Below are positions 27,231-35,041 of a DNA stretch of 55,614 nucleotides, one piece after another. Position 1 is the stretch's first letter; each line of letters starts with the position of its first letter. This stretch comes from Nitrospira japonica. GTDB taxonomy: Bacteria; Nitrospirota; Thermodesulfovibrionia; UBA6902. The notes under the pieces were generated by a model. It ran no database searches, was not told where the DNA came from, and saw nothing but the letters and a program-made list of their open reading frames with translations. The stretch lies in the NCBI GenBank assembly GCA_020723105.1, contig DYJL01000019.1, positions 1-55,614 on the forward strand, written 5' to 3'. Position numbers and translations under genes: made by a program.

Positions 27231-29408
27231 ATGAAAAACGATATCATCCTATTACAGGAAGCAGCCCAGGAATTCGCTGCCAAAGGCGAATTTGACAAGG
27301 CCATTGCAACATGGAAAAAACTTTTAACGGTCCGTCAAGATGGCAATATCTACAATATAATCGGGGACTTATACTTCAAGAAGGGTTCTCCCAAAGAGGC
27401 CGTTGAGTTTTTTACAATCGCCGCCAACAAATTCAGAAATGATGGCTTTCAGCAAAAGGCCCTAGCACTTTATAAAAAAATCCTCAATATCGCCCCTGAC
27501 GATATAGAAACACTCATTGGCGTGGCTGAACTTTATGCTGCACAGGGATTTGAAAATCTCGCTATTGAGAGTTTCCTTTCCGTATCTGAACTGCATATAA
27601 AAAACAACGCTGTTGCAAATGCATTAGAAATCTATGAAAAGATACTGCGTCTTTTCCCGTTTAATATTAACATCAGAATAAAGCTTTCCGAACTCTATAT
27701 CAAAATCGGGCTTAAAGAAAGGGCCGCTCAGGGATATACAGCAATTGCCGCCAGTTATCTTGAAAAAGACGACCCCCAAAGAGCCCAGGAATTTTACCTC
27801 CGGGCCATTGAAATTGATCCGAACAACATATCAGCGCTTACAGGATTAAGTGAATTAGCCGAAAGTCTGAACGACTTTGATAAGGCCCTTGAATATTTAT
27901 CACATGCAATGTCCTCCGATTCGGCTAATAATAATCTTCTGTTGAACTATGCAAGGCTTGCGATTAAGGCAAACCGGATAGATGAACATACAAAAGATAT
28001 TTTGTTAAAATTTATTGAAAGCCATCCTGACAATACCCAGGCCAGACAATATCTTGGAACAATTTATCTTGCCGAGGACCTCCCCGAAAAAGCCTGGAAT
28101 GAATTTCAACCATGCATTGATGAAAAAGTGCGCGAGGAGGCCTGGGCCGAAGCGCTTGAATTACTGAACCGCTTTAAAGAGTTATTCGCTGTACCTGTAA
28201 CAGAACGCCTGATAAATATTTACAGAGCCAAAGGCGACAGGGAACAGCTCATAGCAGAATTACAGAAACTGGCAAATTTCTATAAGAGTGAAAATTCCTT
28301 TCAGGAAGCGCTGCACTTATACAAAGAACTTCACGAACTAAATCCTGATGATGTCATAACAGCCGGTATGATTGCAGAACTTGAACACATTTTAGAAGAC
28401 CTCTCTCTAACGTCAGAGACTATGGCCTCTGACATTTCTGCAGAAGATTTTAATATTGAAACCGTCCAGATTCAAGAACCGCATGAACCTGCTATGTCAG
28501 AAGAATTTCAGGAAAAAAAGCTCGAAGCAGATTTTTATGCTGAGCAAGGCCTGAAGGAAGAGGCCCTGAAAATCTATGAACGCCTCCTGTCCGCTGCTCC
28601 GGATAATTCAGAAATCATAAACAGGATTGAAGCCCTTCGGTTTATACAGGAGACAGAGACAGTTGTTATACAAGAATATGAACCTGCTATGTCAGAAGAA
28701 TTTCAGGAAAAAAAGCTCGAAGCAGATTTTTATGCTGAGCAAGGCCTGAAGGAAGAGGCCCTGAAAATCTATGAACGCCTCCTGTCCGCTGCTCCGGATA
28801 ATTCAGAAATCATAAACAGGATTGAAGCCATGAGACATTTACCAGAGATAGAAAGTCCGGACAACTCCTTACAGCTTGACACCGAACAGAACGATACAAT
28901 AACCGAAACACTCCTTGAGGAAGCGCAAGTTTCACCCACTGATGCCTTTGAAATAAAAACTGCGTCTTCTGAAGCTGGCTCAGACGAAGAAGATAATGAA
29001 TCCCCCTACAATTCAGGGGTTGAATTTAAATCGAGAGGGCTTTTAGACGATGCTATCAGAGAATTTCAGATAGCATCCGGAGATCCGGAGAAAATGTTGC
29101 TCAGCTTAAGAATGCTTGCATTATGCTATATAGAGAAAAAAGATTATTCAGCAGCCATTGAAGAATTTAACAAACTTATTCAACTAAGCTCTTCTTCTGA
29201 TAAAAGATGCCTTGATATAAAATATGAATTGGCTGATGCCTACATGAAGAACAATGATTTCAATATGGCTCTGAAGATTTATTCAGACATCTATGCAGAG
29301 GACCCTAAATTCAAAGATGTTTCGCAAAAATACGGCTTGCTGAAAATCCAATTAAACAGATCTCTAAAAAAAATAAAAAATAAAAAAGACAAGATTTCCT
29401 ACTTATAA
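27231..29408 (+). CDS. large TPR-repeat protein
   Basis: 725 residues made almost entirely of tetratricopeptide helices (for example GDLYFKKGSPKEAVEFF and AIEIDPNNISALTGLSELAE), without signal peptide or membrane segment. TPR arrays bind other proteins. Residues about 418-468 and 483-533 are an exact tandem copy (see repeats). An acidic stretch follows near 570-590, then more TPRs and a very basic end (LKKIKNKKDK). It lies just before an ExeA-like ATPase gene, so a part in secretion or pilus assembly is possible but unproven. Confidence 0.85.
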   Translation: MKNDIILLQEAAQEFAAKGEFDKAIATWKKLLTVRQDGNIYNIIGDLYFKKGSPKEAVEFFTIAANKFRNDGFQQKALALYKKILNIAPDDIETLIGVAELYAAQGFENLAIESFLSVSELHIKNNAVANALEIYEKILRLFPFNINIRIKLSELYIKIGLKERAAQGYTAIAASYLEKDDPQRAQEFYLRAIEIDPNNISALTGLSELAESLNDFDKALEYLSHAMSSDSANNNLLLNYARLAIKANRIDEHTKDILLKFIESHPDNTQARQYLGTIYLAEDLPEKAWNEFQPCIDEKVREEAWAEALELLNRFKELFAVPVTERLINIYRAKGDREQLIAELQKLANFYKSENSFQEALHLYKELHELNPDDVITAGMIAELEHILEDLSLTSETMASDISAEDFNIETVQIQEPHEPAMSEEFQEKKLEADFYAEQGLKEEALKIYERLLSAAPDNSEIINRIEALRFIQETETVVIQEYEPAMSEEFQEKKLEADFYAEQGLKEEALKIYERLLSAAPDNSEIINRIEAMRHLPEIESPDNSLQLDTEQNDTITETLLEEAQVSPTDAFEIKTASSEAGSDEEDNESPYNSGVEFKSRGLLDDAIREFQIASGDPEKMLLSLRMLALCYIEKKDYSAAIEEFNKLIQLSSSSDKRCLDIKYELADAYMKNNDFNMALKIYSDIYAEDPKFKDVSQKYGLLKIQLNRSLKKIKNKKDKISYL
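28483..28634 (+). repeat. 152-bp perfect direct repeat, copy 1 (inside TPR gene)
   Basis: This 152-bp block is identical to 28678-28829, with the copies 195 bp apart (65 codons, so in frame). It encodes one TPR module. Perfect identity at all codon positions means a very recent duplication or ongoing conversion. Confidence 0.95.
28678..28829 (+). repeat. 152-bp perfect direct repeat, copy 2 (inside TPR gene)
   Basis: Second copy of the block at 28483-28634. The 43 bp between the copies are not repeated exactly. Copy number could vary between strains. Confidence 0.95.
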
Positions 29409-29471
29409 TTGCAATGAATTGCTGCAGTTTGTAAAATACGTAGCACATATCATCTGTTGAAAGAATTTATT

Positions 29472-30281
29472 ATGGAATATTTAAACTTCTACAAGTTAAA
29501 AGCTTATCCTTTCTCTAATGCCATTGACAATAAATTTTACTTTAACAGCGCTCAACATGCTGAGGCCCTGTTAAGGCTCAGATATGCCGTGGACACAAGA
29601 AAAGGACTGGCGGTTCTTGTTGGTGAAATCGGAACCGGCAAAACCACAATTACAAGAAGAATCCTGACTGAACTTGATGAAAGCAATTATACCGCTGCTC
29701 TTCTGGTAGTGCTTCATTCCTCAGTTACAACTGACTGGCTTTTAAAAAAAATTGCCATGCAGCTCGGTGTACGAAAAACAGGAAATACAAAACTCGACAT
29801 CCTCTCGGAACTTCACGACAGGCTGATGCAGATGTATGAATCGGGGATAAAGCCCGTGATAATTATTGATGAAGTGCAGATGCTTCAGTCCAGGGAAATT
29901 ATGGAAGAACTCCGCGGGCTCCTTAACATGGAGGTTTCTGAAGGAAAACTTATAACGCTTATCTTATGCGGGCTCCCTGAGCTTGAGGATGTTATCGCCC
30001 TTGATGACCCATTGAAACAACGGGTGGCCGTAAAATTTAAACTATCAAGCTTTGATCAGAACATCACTCATGAATACATTCAGCACAGGCTTAAGGTTAG
30101 CGGCTCTGAAGAGGAGGTCTTTACCCCGGAAGCAATCAAATATATTCATATCTACTCAAAAGGCAATCCACGTCTGATAAATACTATTTGTGATAACGCC
30201 ATTTTTGAGGGCTTTCTCATCAAGCAAAAGCCTATTGATAAAGACACTATTGATTCTGTAGCTGCAAACCTTGATATTTAG
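29472..30281 (+). CDS. ExeA/GspA-like AAA+ ATPase
   Basis: ExeA-type ATPases help place the type II secretion secretin through peptidoglycan. The 269 residues begin MEYLNFYKLKAYPFSNAIDN, the usual N-terminus. Walker A is GEIGTGKTT near 53, Walker B is VIIIDEVQML near 134, and sensor-like LILCGLPELE follows. The C-terminal peptidoglycan-binding part of full ExeA is absent. The ATG at 29472 is preferred to a TTG at 29457. The 3' end overlaps the convergent lipoprotein gene. Confidence 0.85.
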   Translation: MEYLNFYKLKAYPFSNAIDNKFYFNSAQHAEALLRLRYAVDTRKGLAVLVGEIGTGKTTITRRILTELDESNYTAALLVVLHSSVTTDWLLKKIAMQLGVRKTGNTKLDILSELHDRLMQMYESGIKPVIIIDEVQMLQSREIMEELRGLLNMEVSEGKLITLILCGLPELEDVIALDDPLKQRVAVKFKLSSFDQNITHEYIQHRLKVSGSEEEVFTPEAIKYIHIYSKGNPRLINTICDNAIFEGFLIKQKPIDKDTIDSVAANLDI

Positions 30282-31008
30282 ACGGAATCTTAAAATCAAA
30301 CTCTCCCGGAGCAGGATTTTTCAGCAAGTTATCAATAGTCACTCTAAAATTCACCTTATCGACAGATAGTTCCATTTTTGACGGATGCCAGAAGCCGGCA
30401 TAATCCATAGGGGTATTGTATGTTACGTGAATAACTTTGTTGCGCAAATTAAGGTCCTGCTTTAATGGCAAGAGGGTCGCCTTGCTCAAATGAATTTCCC
30501 TGTTAACGGTTTTTATAATGTACTCATCTCCCTCTGTAAACAAGGCGCCGTTTTCCAGATTCTCCCACCAGAGTACAGCATGAAAAAATTCCTTAATGAG
30601 TTCCTTCATTTTAATATCGCTCTTTCCCGCCAGTATATAAAAATAACCTTCTTTCATTACAAAGTCATTTACCAGCGTACCGAATTTATATATCCTCATG
30701 TGTATGCTGTCAGGCCTCTGAATAAGCACTGAGGCATTAATCTGGTCATAGAACTCATTATCTTTTTCTATCCTGATATCTACAATGGCCTTTAAAACCT
30801 GAATGTCTTTGCCGGCCCTTGAAACAATCTCGTCGAGCGAGAATTCTTCTATGTATTGAGGCGGGACGGGAGTGACTGCTTTGGGAGTGCAACCAATAAA
30901 AAAGTGAGAAGTGAGAAGTAAAAAGCCAGCAGTAAGTAGCAAGTAGCAAGGGGGAAGGATCAAAGTGAACCTGCTAATAGAAAAGTATTTCAATTGTTTC
31001 TTCAACAT
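30247..31008 (-). CDS. DUF4292/LolB-like outer-membrane lipoprotein
   Basis: 253 residues: a lipoprotein signal with cysteine at residue 40 (HFFIGC) and then an LolA/LolB-like half-barrel. Later blocks include QINASVLIQRPDSIHMRIYK near 87 and PTKYQG-like ends. Proteins of this kind carry or receive lipoproteins or lipids at the outer membrane. The signal-peptide core (residues 20-36) is encoded by a dispersed repeat (30903-30951). It follows radA with a 35-nt overlap and converges with exeA by 35 nt. Confidence 0.8.
   Translation of the reverse strand: MLKKQLKYFSISRFTLILPPCYLLLTAGFLLLTSHFFIGCTPKAVTPVPPQYIEEFSLDEIVSRAGKDIQVLKAIVDIRIEKDNEFYDQINASVLIQRPDSIHMRIYKFGTLVNDFVMKEGYFYILAGKSDIKMKELIKEFFHAVLWWENLENGALFTEGDEYIIKTVNREIHLSKATLLPLKQDLNLRNKVIHVTYNTPMDYAGFWHPSKMELSVDKVNFRVTIDNLLKNPAPGEFDFKIPSKYQGLQLQNQ
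30903..30951. repeat. TAAGTAGCAAGTAGCAAG repeat forming a signal-peptide core
   Basis: The stretch is built of short iterations such as GTGAGAAGTGAGAAGTAAAA and AGTAAGTAGCAAGTAGCAAG. It has the style of the simple dispersed repeats elsewhere in the window. Read on the minus strand it supplies the hydrophobic PCYLLLTAGFLLLTSHF part of the lipoprotein signal. Confidence 0.6.
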
Positions 31009-32314
31009 TCTTCACCCCGATAATTTCTATACCATGGCCTTCAAGTCTCTGGGCGTTGTTAGCCGGAACAATTCCTTTTGCAAAACCCAGTTTTGCAGCC
31101 TCTTTAATCCTCGTCTCAGCCTGGCTTATGGCCCTTACCTCGCCGGATAATCCTACTTCACCAAATGTAAAAGTCCCGGGTCCTATTACATTGTTTTTAT
31201 AAGAAGACGCAATGGCTGCTATTATTCCCGTGTCAATTGCAGGTTCATCAATTTTCAATCCGCCTACAATATTTATAAAGATATCCATTGCGCCAAGATG
31301 CATTCCAAGGCGTTTATCAAGAACCGCAATAAGAAGGTTGACTCTGTTATAGTCAACTCCGAGCGCCGTTCTCCGGGGAACTCCAAAGTTGGATGTGGTG
31401 ACAAGGGCCTGAATTTCAACAAGCAAGGGACGCGTACCTTCGAGGCTTACAGTAACTACAGAACCCGGCACATTCAGGGGTCTTTCTGAAAGAAAAAGCT
31501 GCGAAGGGTTGTCCACTTCCTTCAGTCCTGATTCCTGCATCTCAAAAACGCCGATTTCATTCGTGGAGCCAAACCTGTTTTTTACAGTCCGCAAAATCCT
31601 GAACGGATTGCCCTTGTCTCCTTCAAAATAGAGCACCGTGTCAACAATGTGTTCGAGAACCTTGGGCCCTGCAATAGCTCCTTCCTTTGTAACATGTCCG
31701 ATGATAAACAGGGGTACTGAATATTTTTTGGCAAAAAACATCAGTTTTGTTGCGCACTCCCTTATCTGGCTTACAGAACCCGGCGCAGAGGGAAGCTCAA
31801 GGGAGAAAATCGTCTGAATCGAATCTATTACTATGACCTGCGGGTTAATATCCTGCGCTACAGAGATTATTCCTTCGAGAGAAGTTTCGGGAAGGAGTAT
31901 GATGCTATTTGATGCAATCTGTAATCTTTCAGCTCGTAACTTAACCTGCTCCGGCGACTCCTCTCCTGAAACATAAAGAACCTTCCCCAGATCTGTAAGC
32001 CCTTTAAGAGACTGAAGGATTATTGTAGATTTCCCGATGCCTGGATCTCCGCCTATCAGTACGACGGAACCCTTTACGACACCACCGCCAAGGGTCCTGT
32101 CAAGCTCCTTAATCCCCGTAGAATATCTGGCGCCTGTAGAAGCTGAAATATCCGAAAGCACGACGGGCTCGGCTGTTTTCTGCTTTTTCAGTTTTGCAAC
32201 GCGCTCTTCCTCAACAAAACTGTTCCACTCACCACAGTCTGGACACTTCCCAAGCCATTTCAGGCTTGCATGTCCACAGTTTTGGCATTGATAGAGTATC
32301 TTAGTGCGTGACAT
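30974..32314 (-). CDS. radA: DNA repair protein RadA (Sms)
   Basis: RadA is a RecA-like ATPase that drives branch migration during recombination repair. 446 residues from the ATG at 32314 (five codons inside the longest frame). In order: zinc finger CQNCGHASLKWLGKCPDC, Walker A GGDPGIGKST near 94, the RadA motif KNRFGSTNE near 250, and the C-terminal Lon-protease-like domain (DIFINIVGGLKIDEPA). It is divergent from the radical SAM-ArsM gene and overlaps the DUF4292 gene downstream. Confidence 0.95.
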   Translation of the reverse strand: MSRTKILYQCQNCGHASLKWLGKCPDCGEWNSFVEEERVAKLKKQKTAEPVVLSDISASTGARYSTGIKELDRTLGGGVVKGSVVLIGGDPGIGKSTIILQSLKGLTDLGKVLYVSGEESPEQVKLRAERLQIASNSIILLPETSLEGIISVAQDINPQVIVIDSIQTIFSLELPSAPGSVSQIRECATKLMFFAKKYSVPLFIIGHVTKEGAIAGPKVLEHIVDTVLYFEGDKGNPFRILRTVKNRFGSTNEIGVFEMQESGLKEVDNPSQLFLSERPLNVPGSVVTVSLEGTRPLLVEIQALVTTSNFGVPRRTALGVDYNRVNLLIAVLDKRLGMHLGAMDIFINIVGGLKIDEPAIDTGIIAAIASSYKNNVIGPGTFTFGEVGLSGEVRAISQAETRIKEAAKLGFAKGIVPANNAQRLEGHGIEIIGVKNVEETIEILFY

Positions 32315-32483
32315 ACGGTATTGTAGCAACTTTAAAATTAAAATTGTAACGAAACCTGCAATAACAGATGAGCCATGATTTACATATTTAATAACTTTTC
32401 TCTTTTAAAAACCTTTGCTAACGTGCCTTGTTAATTTCTTTATAAATAGTTATAATGATTAACATTAAGTGAGCAATTATCCT

Positions 32484-32588
32484 ATGTTTATTATTTCCTC
32501 TTTCTGTATCTATCAAGTTTTTAGAGTTTGTTTCCGTTTAATATACAAAGAGAGATTTGTCATTTTATTTGAAAGGCTTGGAGTGTAA
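32484..32588 (+). CDS. possible 34-residue upstream peptide before the radical SAM-ArsM gene
   Basis: An ATG at 32484 opens a frame of 34 codons that ends TAA one base before the ATG of the next gene. The peptide (starts MFIISSFCIYQVF, ends LFERLGV) has two cysteines and is hydrophobic and basic. No clear ribosome binding site precedes it. It could be a leader peptide coupled to the enzyme, a peptide substrate for the PqqD-like domain, or chance in AT-rich DNA. Confidence 0.3.
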   Translation: MFIISSFCIYQVFRVCFRLIYKERFVILFERLGV

Positions 32589-32589
32589 A

Positions 32590-35010
32590 ATGGCTCAAGG
32601 TTGTTGCGAGGCAGACAGAGAAGCAAGAATCAAGAAATACAGTCTGGATTACTGGAAGGTTACAAATCCTAACCTTAGAACTTTCCGGCCCCATGACACT
32701 TTATTTACACCGGAATACATTAAAAAACAGAAAGGCGGAATAGCCCTCTTTATTGACCCTAAACTGCCTAACTGGATTAGTGTTAATGATACCGGCGCAG
32801 AAATTATCAGACTTTGTAACGGCAAAAACACTGTAGCTGAAATACAGGAAGCTATTTGTAAAAAATACAATATATCCGGACCCAACAGAGAACAGGTAAA
32901 GCGGGAAGTTTCCGAATTTCTCAGTGCAGCAGGGTTGCTGGAATTTATCTCTAATTCAAAGATTGAACGACCTGAATATACAGGCAGAAGCAAGGCCCTG
33001 GCCCCATATAAACTTGATGAATTGTGGTTGTATTACACCCTTGCCTGTAATCTCAGATGCAAGCACTGTCTTGTCAGCGCCGGGAAAGGGTTAAAAAAAG
33101 AATTAACAACTGACGAATTTAAAAAAGTCATAGATGAAGGGATTAAGCTGGGGGTAAAACGGTTTTATATTACCGGCGGGGAGCCTTTCATAAAAGAAGG
33201 GATTTTCGAGCTTATACGATATATTACAAAGATAAAGAAACGCGAACTCATTATACTTACAAATGCTACTCTTTTTGATGATAACAAAATAGCCAGGCTT
33301 AAAAAAATAATGAGCCCCAAACTCCTCCTGCAAGTCAGTCTTGAAGGGCCGAATGCAAAGATCCATGATAAACTCCGCGGCAAGGGAAGTTTTGATGCAG
33401 CGGTAAACGGCATTAAAAAACTGGTAAGCATTGGCATAGTACCCATAATTTCCACAGCAATAAATAAATGCAATGAGCAGGAGATTTTAAAGACCTCCCG
33501 CTATCTGTCAAAGCTCGGGATTAAAGAACACAACATCCTCTGGATGCATACAAAGGGCCGCGGGGCGCAGCATCTCAACGAGCTGTTTGTTCCTTCGGAC
33601 AGTGTCGCCCGGACCATGCGGAAACTTAAGAAGTCCTATAAAGAACAGGAAGTTATTTTAGATAATATTGAGTCCCTGAAGGTGCGCATACGTACCAAAA
33701 GAGGGAGGAAAAACGATCTGTGCAACAATTGTTATGAAAAAGTTTGCGTGAACGCAGACGGGCATGTCTATCCTTGCGGCTCTCTCAATGGAGACCCGCA
33801 TTTTGATGCAGGTTCCGTAAGAAAGAAATCTTTAAAGGATATCTGGTTAAATTCAAAAGTCATGAAAAGAGGCCGGGACAACAGCGTTCAGAATAAGCCT
33901 GAATGCAGAAACTGCTATCTCGAATATTTTTGCGGCGGAGGATGTACCTCCCACAGTTTCTACGCAAGTGAGGTTGAAACCGGCAAGGGTTCAATAACCG
34001 CAACAGACCCTTATTGTTCAACATATAAAGCGCTTTTTGAAGATATTATCTGGGAGCTGGCTTCTGAAGGCGTTCCTTCACAAGAAGGAAAAGGCTATTT
34101 CACACCTCTTGTTTATAATGCAATGGATTCAAAGCTTCCTTCTCATCTTGGCGCCGGTATCAAATCAGTTGATAAAAAATTTGATGTAGGCTGCTATCAT
34201 TGCTCCTGTGTGCTGTCTGTTGACGTTGAAGATGACGAAGAAGTTTGCAAACCTGAAATAAAAGGCCATGTCACTAAAACCGTCAAGAAAAAATTTTCAA
34301 AAGCAGCATATGCGCCGGTGGCTGATTATTACTGCCCTACCGGTTATGATCCAAAAGAACTGAAACACATTCCCAATGAAGTGCTGGAAGTTTCTTACGG
34401 ATGCGGAAATCCGGCAGCCCTTGCAGATATAAAAGAAGGTGAGACTATTGTGGACCTGGGAGCAGGCGGAGGCATTGACTGCTTCATTGCTGCCAAAAAA
34501 CTGGGCCGGAAAGGGAAAGTAATCGGCATAGACATGACCGATGAGATGGTGGAAAAGGCCACAATAAATGCCGAAAAAGTTGCAAAAGTTCTTGGCTACA
34601 ATGTTGTTGAATTCCGAAAAGGAAACATCATGGAGCTCCCCGTTGAAAGCAATTCTGTGGACCTTGTCATATCCAATTGTGTAATTAATTTAACAGAGGA
34701 CAAGACAAAGGTCCTTGATGAAATCTTCAGGATTTTAAAGCCTGGCGGAAGGTTTATTATCTCTGACATTGTTTCTGACAAGCCGGTGCCCGGCTACCTG
34801 AAAAGGGACAAAGAACTGTGGAATGCCTGCCTGTCAGGCGCACTCACAGACAAGAGGTTTAAAGAAGCAGCAGAGAATGCCGGATTCCCCGACGTTCAAT
34901 TGACAAAGAATTATCTCTATAAAAAAGTAGAGTTTATAGAATTTTATTCTGTAACCATGAAGGCCCTGAAACCCCAAAAAGTTGCGTGCGGGTGTATGGC
35001 CTGTGGTTAA
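32590..35010 (+). CDS. PqqD-like/radical SAM-SPASM/ArsM-like methyltransferase fusion
   Basis: 806 residues from the ATG at 32590 (GGAG upstream). The N-terminus has vicinal cysteines (QGCCEAD). Residues about 50-115 form a PqqD-like peptide-recognition domain. The radical SAM core follows with C153, C157 and C160 (CNLRCKHC) and the TGGEPF strand, then a SPASM region (CNNCYEKVC, CGS, CRNCYLEYFCGGGC). A Cys-rich link has C535xxC538xC540. From about 560 the protein is ArsM-like: YYCPTGYDP, YGCGNP (C605), DLGAGGG, SNCVINL (C697) and ACLSGAL (C747). These are the three cysteines that hold arsenite in ArsM. It ends CGCMACG. Known parts are each clear; the fusion's product is unknown. It is followed by a cobalamin radical SAM gene. 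Confidence 0.88.
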   Translation: MAQGCCEADREARIKKYSLDYWKVTNPNLRTFRPHDTLFTPEYIKKQKGGIALFIDPKLPNWISVNDTGAEIIRLCNGKNTVAEIQEAICKKYNISGPNREQVKREVSEFLSAAGLLEFISNSKIERPEYTGRSKALAPYKLDELWLYYTLACNLRCKHCLVSAGKGLKKELTTDEFKKVIDEGIKLGVKRFYITGGEPFIKEGIFELIRYITKIKKRELIILTNATLFDDNKIARLKKIMSPKLLLQVSLEGPNAKIHDKLRGKGSFDAAVNGIKKLVSIGIVPIISTAINKCNEQEILKTSRYLSKLGIKEHNILWMHTKGRGAQHLNELFVPSDSVARTMRKLKKSYKEQEVILDNIESLKVRIRTKRGRKNDLCNNCYEKVCVNADGHVYPCGSLNGDPHFDAGSVRKKSLKDIWLNSKVMKRGRDNSVQNKPECRNCYLEYFCGGGCTSHSFYASEVETGKGSITATDPYCSTYKALFEDIIWELASEGVPSQEGKGYFTPLVYNAMDSKLPSHLGAGIKSVDKKFDVGCYHCSCVLSVDVEDDEEVCKPEIKGHVTKTVKKKFSKAAYAPVADYYCPTGYDPKELKHIPNEVLEVSYGCGNPAALADIKEGETIVDLGAGGGIDCFIAAKKLGRKGKVIGIDMTDEMVEKATINAEKVAKVLGYNVVEFRKGNIMELPVESNSVDLVISNCVINLTEDKTKVLDEIFRILKPGGRFIISDIVSDKPVPGYLKRDKELWNACLSGALTDKRFKEAAENAGFPDVQLTKNYLYKKVEFIEFYSVTMKALKPQKVACGCMACG

Positions 35011-35041
35011 AAAATATGACCAAGAAAAGGGGAAGGGAACT

